Positions 45,710 to 53,525 of a stretch of DNA of 60,015 nt are shown here, piece after piece (positions within the stretch are counted from its first letter, which is position 1; each line of letters begins with the position of its first letter). The notes under the pieces were generated by a model that was given only the letters and a program-made list of their open reading frames with translations, searched no databases and was not told where the DNA came from. The DNA comes from Pseudomonas sp. UBA5706. GTDB lineage: Bacteria; Pseudomonadota; Gammaproteobacteria; Pseudomonadales; Pseudomonadaceae. The stretch lies in the NCBI RefSeq assembly GCF_002419965.1, contig NZ_DIHC01000054.1:1-60015 (forward strand), in the 5' to 3' direction. The position numbers were made by a program, and so were the translations under genes.

Positions 45710-46536
45710 CGCCAGATCCGCATCCGGCAGGCCCATGTACGCAACGCGTTGCGGGTCTGCCAAGTGCCTATCCTTTTGTGAGCTCAAGGCCGGTCCGGGT
45801 CATGGACATGGTCTTCTCACGCAAGGCGCCAAGTGCATGAGCGAGTATTCATCCACCAGACCATTCTGGACCGGCATGAGGCTGCAGACTTTTCCTATTC
45901 ATGCCATCACCTGCAATCGGTGATGCGTGACAACGTGCCCTGGAGCACACCGTAAGCACCTTCTTCGTTGACGAGACTGGACGCATATTAATGAAAGGCA
46001 CGTCGAACGCTTGAGCACGCTCTACCGCGATCGACAGCGCAGCCACAGACATCTTTGGTCGTTAAGGCGGAACAACGCAGTATTGAACGGCGACGGGTTG
46101 GTGATTTTTTCTCAGCAACTGCCCAGTCAGTTCAAGCCTACCCGTATGGATACGGTGCCCATGCAACTTTCTTGTACAAGAGCCAGTACCTGATTCAAAT
46201 CAAATCTCAATCAGCAAAGACCAGCCTCTTTATAAATCATTCGAACGAATATAAAAAACCGTACGATCGGATAGATTTCCTTATTGTTCAATGCGCTGCA
46301 AAACTTGTACACGCCCTTCTATGCCGTCTAATAATAATCTGCGCGCTTTCTCTCCAAATGAATGTAAACACACTTCAGCTCAGTCAAGCATCTGCTGCAG
46401 CTTCTGGGGCTTAAAGCCCGGCGCAGAAGGCTTCCCGACAGCCGGTTGATTTCTGACGTCAAGTTTTCATAAGGCCACCAGATACAGAGGTACACGCAAA
46501 TTCATACAGCATCTTGCTCTAATTGACGGAACGCCT
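45710..46536. other. 827-base gene-poor gap, AT-rich in its second half
   Basis: This stretch separates dapC from the chemosensory operon. Short open frames occur on both strands but none has a ribosome site, codon usage or sequence I recognise. Bases 46190-46380 are much richer in A and T than anything nearby and contain an inverted repeat ATTCG-AA-CGAAT (46239-46250). A FliA-like promoter lies near the right end. The gap could be a decayed gene or a junction left when the operon was inserted. Confidence 0.6.
46459..46485 (+). promoter_or_regulatory. FliA (sigma-28)-like promoter of the chemosensory operon
   Basis: TCAAGTTT at 46459-46466 and CCAGATAC at 46478-46485 are separated by exactly 11 bases. 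This matches the sigma-28 consensus TAAAGTTT-N11-GCCGATAA at 7 of 8 and 5 of 8 positions; the TCAAG form is common in Pseudomonas. It ends 51 bases before the first gene, so the operon may be expressed with flagellar genes. Predicted from sequence only. Confidence 0.55.
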
Positions 46537-47718
46537 ATGACCGGTCATGGAAAAACATCTGCTGTCGGGATCCTCGGCCTCGGCATCGTCTGCGCAGTCG
46601 CTTCGTTTGCAATACTGTCGATGCAAGTTGTCGGCACGCTTTCCTGGCCGGCCTTGTTGTTGGGTATTCTGTTACCGGTGTTGGCGACAAGTTTCTTTGC
46701 AGTGTTGCGTATAAGAAAAAGTGAAGGCCAGGCCGCTTCCAAAGCAGAACTTTTATTACTGGCGCAGTCCATGTCGGACCGGGAAACATCGCGGCCGATC
46801 GCCGAAAGTCTGTTCCAGCAAACCTTGCCTATCTGGGTGCGGCAAATTGAGACCGCCGGGGCGCAGACCGAACAGGCGATCACCGACCTGACGGCACGCT
46901 TCGTCGATATCTCACAGCGCCTGGACCACACCGTCCAGGCCTCACAGGCCGCCGCGGGCAACGGCACCGAGGGCGCCGGTGGACTCAGCACCAGCGAGAG
47001 CGAGTTGTATCAGGTGGTGGACTCATTGCACGTGGCTCAGCAGAGCCGCGACGAGATGGTCAAGGAAGTCAGCGCGCTGACTGCCTACACCGGTGAACTG
47101 CGCTCCATGGCCGCCGATGTCGCTGCCATTGCTGCGCAAACCAACCTGCTGGCGCTCAACGCCGCCATCGAAGCGGCGCGCGCCGGTGACGCCGGGCGCG
47201 GTTTTGCAGTCGTCGCCGACGCCGTGCGAACGTTGTCGAGCCAGTCCAGCGAGACCGGCCAGAAGATGTCGGCCAAAGTGGACATCATCAACGCGGCCGT
47301 CAGTCGCCTGGTGCAAGTGGCAGGCGAGAGCAGCGAGCGCAGCCAGGATCAGGTCAGTGCCTCGCAGAACACGATCGAAAGCGTGCTGGGGCGTTTCAGC
47401 ACGATCACCGGGCAACTGCGCGAGTCGGCCGACGGCCTGCTCAATGAGAGCGCCGGCATCGGCCAGGAGATCAATCAGGTGCTGGTCGCACTTCAGTTTC
47501 AAGACCGTGTGAGCCAGATCCTCGGCCAGGTGCGCGAACGCATGAGCGCGCTGCACGACCAATTGCAGCAAGCCGAGCACAGTGGTCAGCCGCTGACGCT
47601 GGACGTCAAGACGTGGATGGCCGACATGGAGCGCGGATACGCCATGCGCGAACAGCGCCAGAACCACCACGGCAAGGTTGTAAAAGCCGCCGACGAAAAC
47701 GCAATCACTTTTTTCTAA
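46537..47718 (+). CDS. MCP-like membrane protein with a CheZ-type FQDxxxQ motif
   Basis: The 393-residue protein has two membrane segments (about 9-32 and 36-58) joined by only a few residues, so there is no periplasmic ligand domain. A helical region follows, then the conserved receptor tip that contacts CheA/CheW (about 190-232, with AAQTNLLALNAAIEAARAG). After a further coiled coil comes LQFQDRVSQILGQVRERM (320-336). Its Phe321, Gln322, Asp323 and Gln327 match in identity and spacing the FQDLTGQ active site of the CheY-P phosphatase CheZ (Asp143 and Gln147 in E. coli). No separate CheZ, CheC or CheX gene is in the operon and cheY starts 10 bases downstream. I infer a receptor-like scaffold with CheY-P phosphatase activity. 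No CheR-binding pentapeptide is present. Confidence 0.85.
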   Translation: MTGHGKTSAVGILGLGIVCAVASFAILSMQVVGTLSWPALLLGILLPVLATSFFAVLRIRKSEGQAASKAELLLLAQSMSDRETSRPIAESLFQQTLPIWVRQIETAGAQTEQAITDLTARFVDISQRLDHTVQASQAAAGNGTEGAGGLSTSESELYQVVDSLHVAQQSRDEMVKEVSALTAYTGELRSMAADVAAIAAQTNLLALNAAIEAARAGDAGRGFAVVADAVRTLSSQSSETGQKMSAKVDIINAAVSRLVQVAGESSERSQDQVSASQNTIESVLGRFSTITGQLRESADGLLNESAGIGQEINQVLVALQFQDRVSQILGQVRERMSALHDQLQQAEHSGQPLTLDVKTWMADMERGYAMREQRQNHHGKVVKAADENAITFF

Positions 47719-47728
47719 GGAGAAAACA

Positions 47729-48097
47729 ATGGCCAAGACCATATTGGTGGTCGACGACTCGGCAAGTATCCGCCAGGTCGTCGGGATCACCCTCAAGGGT
47801 GCCGGTTATGACGTGATCGAGGGCAGCGACGGCAAGGATGCACTGAGCAAGCTCACCGGGCAGAAAGTGCACCTGATCATCAGCGATGTGAACATGCCGA
47901 ACATGGATGGCATCACCTTCGTCAAAGAAGTAAAGAAACTGCCAGCCTACAAATTTACGCCGATCATTATGCTGACCACCGAATCCCAGGAAAGCCGCAA
48001 ACAGGAAGGCCAGGCCGCCGGCGCAAGGGCGTGGGTGGTCAAACCGTTCCAGCCGGCACAGATGATGGCTGCCGTGGCCAAGTTGATCCTGCCGTGA
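47729..48097 (+). CDS. cheY: CheY-like single-domain response regulator
   Basis: The 122 residues are one receiver domain: acidic pair Asp9-Asp10, phospho-acceptor Asp53 in IISDVNMPNMDG, Thr83/84 and Lys105 in VVKPF. It has no output domain, so it works by protein contact. AAGGAGAAAAC lies before the ATG. Its TGA overlaps the next gene's ATG as TGATG. The partner kinase is CheA encoded two genes on. It may contact the flagellar switch or another target; this cannot be told from sequence. Confidence 0.95.
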   Translation: MAKTILVVDDSASIRQVVGITLKGAGYDVIEGSDGKDALSKLTGQKVHLIISDVNMPNMDGITFVKEVKKLPAYKFTPIIMLTTESQESRKQEGQAAGARAWVVKPFQPAQMMAAVAKLILP

Positions 48098-48393
48098 TGA
48101 CCGTCGACAGCCGTGAAGGCATCACCCACATGATGGTGCACGGGGAGATGACCATTTACACCGCGGCCGAGTTGGCGGCCCTGTGGATGCCCTGGCTAAC
48201 CGACGCACAAAACTGGCTGCTGGACCTGAGCGAGGTTGCAGAGATCGATGGTGCGGGTTTGCAACTTCTGTTGCTGGCCCGACGAGAACTCGGCGCCGCC
48301 GGCGCAACGCTGCAACTGACTGCACAGAGCCCGGCCGTGGAGCAGGTGCTGCAACTGTGCCAACTCAGCGAGCAGTTCAGCTCCCGACACTAA
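48097..48393 (+). CDS. STAS-domain protein in the chemosensory operon
   Basis: A 98-residue stand-alone STAS domain: a beta strand around THMMVHGEMTIYTA, then LLDLSEVAEIDGAGLQLLLLARREL, where Asp-Gly-Ala-Gly takes the place of the Asp-Ser-Ser/Thr-Gly phosphorylation loop of anti-sigma-factor antagonists. The usual phosphorylated Ser is Ala here, so switching by serine phosphorylation is unlikely. It is translationally coupled to cheY (TGATG) and precedes cheA by 42 bases. STAS genes occur in some che operons, but their role is unclear. Confidence 0.85.
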   Translation: MTVDSREGITHMMVHGEMTIYTAAELAALWMPWLTDAQNWLLDLSEVAEIDGAGLQLLLLARRELGAAGATLQLTAQSPAVEQVLQLCQLSEQFSSRH

Positions 48394-48435
48394 GGACACC
48401 AAGGGCCCACAGCTCTTTGACAGAGGACAGTCGCC

Positions 48436-50532
48436 TTGAATATCAACCTCGACCAGGCCTTGCAAACCTTCATCGCTGAAGCGCGTGAGCTGCTGCAGGA
48501 TATGGAGCAGTCCCTATTGCAGCTCGAGCACGCCCCCAAGGATGCGGATCAACTGGCCAGCATCTTCAGGGCGGCGCATACCATCAAAGGCTCGGCCGGC
48601 CTGTTCGGGCTCGATCCGATCGTCAGCTTTGCGCACGTGGTCGAGGATGTACTGGACCGCCTGCGTGACGGACAGGTACTCGCCGACCGGGATCTGATTG
48701 CACTGATGCTGGAGTGCAACGACCACCTGGTGGAATTGATAGAAGTGGTGGCGGTCCAGCGCTCGACACTGGCTGCGCAGGCCCTTGATCACCAAGCTCA
48801 GCTGCGCCAGCGCCTGGACAGCTATCGCCAGGCACAGGCACCGGTGCCGCCTGCGCAAGAGACCGCGCCAGCCCATGCAACCTGGCACATCTCGGTACGC
48901 TTTGGCACCGACATGCTGCGCAACGGCATGGACCCGTTGTCGTTCCTGCGTTACCTGGCGACCCTTGGCGAACTGCTGGGCGTGGTGACCTGCTACGAAA
49001 ACCTGCCGGCGGCTGCGCAAATGGACGCCGAAAGCTGCTATCTGGGTTTCGAGATCAGACTGTTGTCCGACAAGGACGAGGCAAGCATCGCAGAAGCATT
49101 CGAGTTCGTACGGGACGACTGTAGGCTGTTCATTTTTGCCCCCGATACTCCCGCCCAACAGTACCGCCAATGGTTGCAGGACATGGGCGCCGAAGCCGCG
49201 TGGCTCGCCGACGCGCTTGTTCGTTGTGGCAGCGTTACAGAAGAAGACCTGCTGGAGCCGGCGGACGAAGCCCCTGCCGCAGCGACCGCAGCACCGGCGG
49301 CCGACAAAGTGGTTACCGAGAACAAAAGTCAGCGCTTCATTCGTGTGCGCGCCGACCAATTGGAAACCTTGATCGATCTGGCGGGCGAATTGATCACCGC
49401 CAGTGCCGGCGCCCAGTTGATGGCCCGGGAAAGGGCCGACGAAGACCTGATGGAAGCGACCTCAGTGGTCGCCGGGCTGGTGGAGCAATTGCTCGATGGC
49501 GCCCTGGCGATGCGCATGGTCCCTATCGGCGATACCTTCAATCGTTTCCAGCGGGTCGTGCGCGACGTCAGCGCAGAGCTGGGCAAAGACATCGAGCTGC
49601 TGATCAGCGGCGCCGACACGGAGCTGGATAAAGCGCTGGTGGAGCGTATCGGCGACCCGCTGATGCACCTTCTGCGCAATGCGATGGACCATGGCATCGA
49701 GCCGCCCGATGTACGCGTCGCTGCGGGTAAACCGGCACGTGGCACCCTGCGCCTGAACGCTTTTCACGACTCAGGCAGCATCGTCCTCGAATTGCTTGAC
49801 GACGGGGCCGGCCTGAATCGCGCGCGCATCCTCGCCAAGGCGCGTGAACGAGGCTTGATTGGCGCTGCCGACCCCAGCGACCGTGACCTGCTCAATCTGA
49901 TTTTCGAACCCGGATTTTCGACCGCCGAAGCGGTCACCAATCTGTCGGGACGTGGCGTGGGCATGGACGTGGTCAAGCGCAATATCACCAGTTTGCGAGG
50001 CACCATTGACCTGTACAGCGAGCCAGGCCAAGGCACCACGGTGCGCATACGCCTGCCCCTGACCCTGGCGATGATCAATGGCTTGTTGGTGGAAGTGGCA
50101 GGGGGCGGCTTCGTCGTCCCGCTGGATGTGGTGCATGAGTGCCTCGAACTTCCCCCGGGGCAGCGCGACATCCTGCGCCAGCGTGGCCATATCGATCTAC
50201 GTGGCGAAGTCTTGCCACTGGTATTCCTGCGCGAGCAACTGGCGCTGGAAGGCAGCATTGCGCGTCGAGAAAACGTGGTGGTGGTCAAGGCCCAGGGCCA
50301 GACGGCAGGGCTGGTGGTCGATCACCTGATGGGCGAACACCAGACCGTTATCAAGCCGCTGGGGCCGCTGTTCGGCAGCCTGCGTGGCATCAGCGGGTCA
50401 AGCATCCTGGGCAACGGCAGTGTGGCGCTGATCCTGGATATCCCCGCACTCCTCAAGACCCTGATCGAAAAAGACAGCCAGCGTCGGCTGGATTCAATTG
50501 GACATTCATCGATTATTCGTAACGCCATCTAG
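48436..50532 (+). CDS. cheA: Chemotaxis histidine kinase CheA
   Basis: The 698-residue kinase starts at TTG (48436) with GAGGACAG upstream. Domains in order: HPt with phospho-His48 in AAHTIKGSAG; a regulator-docking P2-like domain (about 150-265, ATWHISVRFGTDMLRNGMDP); dimerisation P3 (about 295-360); ATPase P4 with N box LRNAMDHGIEPP, DDGAGLNRARI and GRGVGMDVVKRN; and a CheW-like P5 (about 545-690). All key residues are present. It should phosphorylate the CheY and CheB of this operon under control of the nearby receptors. Confidence 0.97.
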   Translation: MNINLDQALQTFIAEARELLQDMEQSLLQLEHAPKDADQLASIFRAAHTIKGSAGLFGLDPIVSFAHVVEDVLDRLRDGQVLADRDLIALMLECNDHLVELIEVVAVQRSTLAAQALDHQAQLRQRLDSYRQAQAPVPPAQETAPAHATWHISVRFGTDMLRNGMDPLSFLRYLATLGELLGVVTCYENLPAAAQMDAESCYLGFEIRLLSDKDEASIAEAFEFVRDDCRLFIFAPDTPAQQYRQWLQDMGAEAAWLADALVRCGSVTEEDLLEPADEAPAAATAAPAADKVVTENKSQRFIRVRADQLETLIDLAGELITASAGAQLMARERADEDLMEATSVVAGLVEQLLDGALAMRMVPIGDTFNRFQRVVRDVSAELGKDIELLISGADTELDKALVERIGDPLMHLLRNAMDHGIEPPDVRVAAGKPARGTLRLNAFHDSGSIVLELLDDGAGLNRARILAKARERGLIGAADPSDRDLLNLIFEPGFSTAEAVTNLSGRGVGMDVVKRNITSLRGTIDLYSEPGQGTTVRIRLPLTLAMINGLLVEVAGGGFVVPLDVVHECLELPPGQRDILRQRGHIDLRGEVLPLVFLREQLALEGSIARRENVVVVKAQGQTAGLVVDHLMGEHQTVIKPLGPLFGSLRGISGSSILGNGSVALILDIPALLKTLIEKDSQRRLDSIGHSSIIRNAI

Positions 50533-50558
50533 GCCGGGCCAGTCCCAAGGAAGTCACC

Positions 50559-52196
50559 ATGCAATGGTTCTACAACCTGAAAATATCCACCAAGTTGCTG
50601 ACCTCGTTCGTTGCAGTGCTGTCGTTGAGCGTCGTCATGGGCGCGTTCGCCATCATTGAACTGGCCAAGGTCAATGACACCTCCACTGAAATGAAAGAGA
50701 ACTGGATTCCGTCGATGCGCGCGGCCTCCGGCATGCGTTTCTACATGGCCGAATACCGCACTCGTGAGGCACGCCACGTGCTGTCAGAGGATCAGGAGAA
50801 GGTAGCTATCGAAGGACAGCTGGCACAATCGCGCAGTGACGCCGAAAAGCGCCTGGCCGACTACAGCACGCTGATCAGCAGCCCGGAAGAACAACAGCTG
50901 TTCGACACCATCAGCGCTGACATGACCGGCTATTTCAACTCCAGCAAGACACTGCTCGACTTCTCGCGGCAAAACCAGATAGATCAGTCGCGCATCCTGC
51001 TCAACGGCAGTTCGAAGACGGTATTCGATCGGATTTCTGCCAACCTGTCGCGCCTGGTACAGGTCAATAACGATGGCGCTGCAGCCGCCAGTGCCGAGGG
51101 TGACCGGGTTTATGCCAGCGCGCGCATTGCCATCATTGCGGTATTGAGCGGCGCTCTGATCCTTGGCCTGTTCCTGGCCTGGTTCGTGTCGCGCACCATT
51201 TCCCGTCCGCTCAAACAGGCTGCCGAACTCGCCCAACGCCTGGCACAAGGCGACCTCACCGCACAAGTCGCTGCCACCAGCCGGGATGAAACCGGCCAGT
51301 TGATGGGCTCGATGCAGAACATGATCGCCAAACTGGCGCGCATCATCGGCGAAGTCCGGCATGCCGCCGACGGCTTGGCCAGCGCCTCCGAAGAGGTCAG
51401 CGCCACCGCCCAATCGATGAGCCAGGCCACCAGTGAGCAAGCGGCAAGCGTCGAACAGACCAGCGCTTCGGTAGAACAGATCAGCGCCAGCATCAACCAG
51501 AACACCGACAACGCCAAAGTCACCGACGGCATGGCTAGCAAGGCCGCCCGCGAAGCCAGGGAAGGCGGCGAGTCGGTGGACCAGACCGTAGCGGCGATGA
51601 AGAAGATCGCCCAACGCATCGGCATCATCGACGACATCGCCTATCAGACCAACCTGTTGGCGCTCAACGCCGCGATCGAAGCAGCGCGTGCCGGGGAACA
51701 CGGCAAGGGCTTTGCCGTGGTGGCCGCCGAGGTGCGCAAACTGGCCGAACGCAGTCAGGTCGCTGCTCAGGAAATCGGTGAGCTGTCTACCAGCAGCGTC
51801 GAGCTGGCGGAACACGCCGGCTCCCTGCTTGGCGAAATGGTCCCCTCGATTACCAAGACGTCCGACCTGGTTCAGGAAATCAGCGCCGCCTCCGAAGAAC
51901 AGGCCGCAGGCGTCTCGCAGATCAATATCGCCATGGTTCAGCTCAGTCAGGTCACCCAGCAGAACGCTTCGAGCAGCGAGGAACTGGCAGCCACCGCCGA
52001 GGAAATGAGCAGTCAGGCCGAGCAACTGCAAAGCGCCATGAGTTTCTTCACCCTGGAGGCAAGCCAGGAGGAAACGGCCGTTGCGATGCTGCCTCGGGCC
52101 TCGGCCAAGACCCACCGGTCTACACCTGCTCGCGCTCAGCAGCGTCGCCCGCAGCCCGCGCTGGAAATCAACGAAGCCGAATTCACTCACTTTTAA
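50559..52196 (+). CDS. Methyl-accepting chemotaxis protein with four-helix-bundle sensor
   Basis: The 545-residue receptor has a first membrane segment (about 10-34), a periplasmic four-helix-bundle (4HB_MCP-like) domain (about 35-187), a second membrane segment (about 189-211), HAMP (about 212-265) and a long cytoplasmic hairpin with its tip at IAYQTNLLALNAAIEAARAG. A flexible Ala/Pro/Arg-rich tail (about 500-537) ends in EFTHF, which fits the x-aromatic-x-x-aromatic pentapeptide that tethers CheR. It is followed 10 bases later by cheW. The ligand cannot be predicted. Confidence 0.95.
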   Translation: MQWFYNLKISTKLLTSFVAVLSLSVVMGAFAIIELAKVNDTSTEMKENWIPSMRAASGMRFYMAEYRTREARHVLSEDQEKVAIEGQLAQSRSDAEKRLADYSTLISSPEEQQLFDTISADMTGYFNSSKTLLDFSRQNQIDQSRILLNGSSKTVFDRISANLSRLVQVNNDGAAAASAEGDRVYASARIAIIAVLSGALILGLFLAWFVSRTISRPLKQAAELAQRLAQGDLTAQVAATSRDETGQLMGSMQNMIAKLARIIGEVRHAADGLASASEEVSATAQSMSQATSEQAASVEQTSASVEQISASINQNTDNAKVTDGMASKAAREAREGGESVDQTVAAMKKIAQRIGIIDDIAYQTNLLALNAAIEAARAGEHGKGFAVVAAEVRKLAERSQVAAQEIGELSTSSVELAEHAGSLLGEMVPSITKTSDLVQEISAASEEQAAGVSQINIAMVQLSQVTQQNASSSEELAATAEEMSSQAEQLQSAMSFFTLEASQEETAVAMLPRASAKTHRSTPARAQQRRPQPALEINEAEFTHF

Positions 52197-52206
52197 GGAC
52201 GCCGTC

Positions 52207-52722
52207 ATGTCCACTGTAGAGAAAACAGCACCCAGCGACGGGCAGGACAATCAATACCTCACCTTTACCCTGGGCGAGGAGCTGTACGCCCTGGCCATCC
52301 CGGGCATCAAGGAAATCATCGAGTTCGGCCAATTCACCGTGGTCCCGATGATGCCTGACTACGTGCGCGGGGTGATCAACCTGCGCGGCGCCGTGGTGCC
52401 GGTCGTTGACCTGGCTGCGCGCTTCGGCCAGCCGCGCTCGAAGATCAGCCGCCGCAGCTGCACGGTGATCATCGAAGTTCACGGCGACGACGGTGAACGT
52501 CAGGTGTTCGGACTGTTGGTGGATGCCGTGTCAGCGGTGCTCGATATTCCTCCGGAGGCGATCGAGCCGCCGCCGAGTTTCGGTTCACGCATCCGTACCG
52601 AGTTCATCAGCGGCATGGCACGCATCGACGGGCGCTTCGTCATTGCCCTGGATGTCGATCATGTACTCAGCGTCGAAGACATGGTCGCCATTGCCAGCGT
52701 CAGTCCGGAACATGCCGCATGA
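52207..52722 (+). CDS. cheW: Chemotaxis coupling protein CheW
   Basis: Couples receptors to CheA. The ATG at 52207, 10 bases after the MCP stop and preceded by AAGGAC, gives 171 residues. The SH3-like fold segments YLTFTLGEELYALAI, VVPMMPDYVRGVINLRGAVV and LVDAVSAVLDIP are typical. Its end overlaps cheR by ATGA. Confidence 0.96.
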   Translation: MSTVEKTAPSDGQDNQYLTFTLGEELYALAIPGIKEIIEFGQFTVVPMMPDYVRGVINLRGAVVPVVDLAARFGQPRSKISRRSCTVIIEVHGDDGERQVFGLLVDAVSAVLDIPPEAIEPPPSFGSRIRTEFISGMARIDGRFVIALDVDHVLSVEDMVAIASVSPEHAA

Positions 52723-53525
52723 ACGGCATAGCCCTGAAGGACAAGGAATTCCAGCAGTTTCAGGCGTGGCTGCACGGTGTTGCCGGTATCCACATGGCCG
52801 AAGGAAAAAAGGCCCTGGTCGCAGGTCGCTTGTCCAAGCGCCTGCGTCACCATGACATGAACAGCTATGGCGATTACTTTCGACTGATCAGCAGCCAGGA
52901 AGGCGCCGCCGAATCCGTGGTGGCGCTGGACATGCTGACCACCAACGAAACCTACTTCTTTCGCGAACCCAAGCATTTCCAGTTTCTGCGCGAGCAGGTG
53001 CTGCCCCACGCCTCCAGCACGCGGCCGTTCCGCGTCTGGAGCGCAGCCTGTTCCAGCGGTGAAGAGCCCTACAGCCTGGCCATGACCCTGGCAGACAGCC
53101 TGGGCATCAGCCCATGGGAGATCCTGGCTTCGGACATCAGCACTCAGGTGCTGGCCAAGGCTCGCGCAGGCCACTACCCGATGGAGCGCGCACATAATTT
53201 GTCCCACGATCTGCTCAGCCGCCACTGCCTCAAGGGCGTAGGCCCGCAAGCCGGCACGTTGCTGGTGGAGCGGCGCTTGCGCGAACGGGTGCAGTTCAGT
53301 CGTATCAACCTCAATGAGCCATTGCCTCATCTGGGTGAGTTCGACCTGATCATGCTGCGCAACGTGATGATCTATTTCGATATGCCGATCAAGCGCAAGG
53401 TCGTGCAGCGTCTACTGCCGCATTTGCGCCGCGGCGGTTACTTTCTGGTCAGTCACTCGGAAAGCCTCAACGGCGTGTGCGAGAGCCTGGATGTCATTTC
53501 ACCTTCGATCTATCGCAAACCATGA
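52719..53525 (+). CDS. cheR: Chemoreceptor glutamate methyltransferase CheR
   Basis: Methylates receptor glutamates with S-adenosylmethionine for adaptation. The 268 residues have the N-terminal helical domain with TTNETYFFRE (near 74-83), the SAM-binding segment WSAACSSGEEPYSLAM, and FDLIMLRNVMIYFD near the C-terminus. It overlaps cheW upstream and cheB downstream by four bases each (ATGA), so production is linked. Its likely substrate is the MCP of this operon, which carries a docking pentapeptide. Confidence 0.97.
   Translation: MNGIALKDKEFQQFQAWLHGVAGIHMAEGKKALVAGRLSKRLRHHDMNSYGDYFRLISSQEGAAESVVALDMLTTNETYFFREPKHFQFLREQVLPHASSTRPFRVWSAACSSGEEPYSLAMTLADSLGISPWEILASDISTQVLAKARAGHYPMERAHNLSHDLLSRHCLKGVGPQAGTLLVERRLRERVQFSRINLNEPLPHLGEFDLIMLRNVMIYFDMPIKRKVVQRLLPHLRRGGYFLVSHSESLNGVCESLDVISPSIYRKP

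Noticed and set aside
45833..45955. 40-codon frame starting at GTG that might be a gene remnant
   Set aside because: The translation (starting VHERVFIHQTILDRHEA) has a protein-like feel, but I could not tie it to a family, and the length allows chance.
46055..46414. 119-codon plus-strand open frame in the gap before the chemosensory operon
   Set aside because: No good start or ribosome site; AT-rich composition and amino-acid makeup do not look coding. A real small gene cannot be fully excluded.
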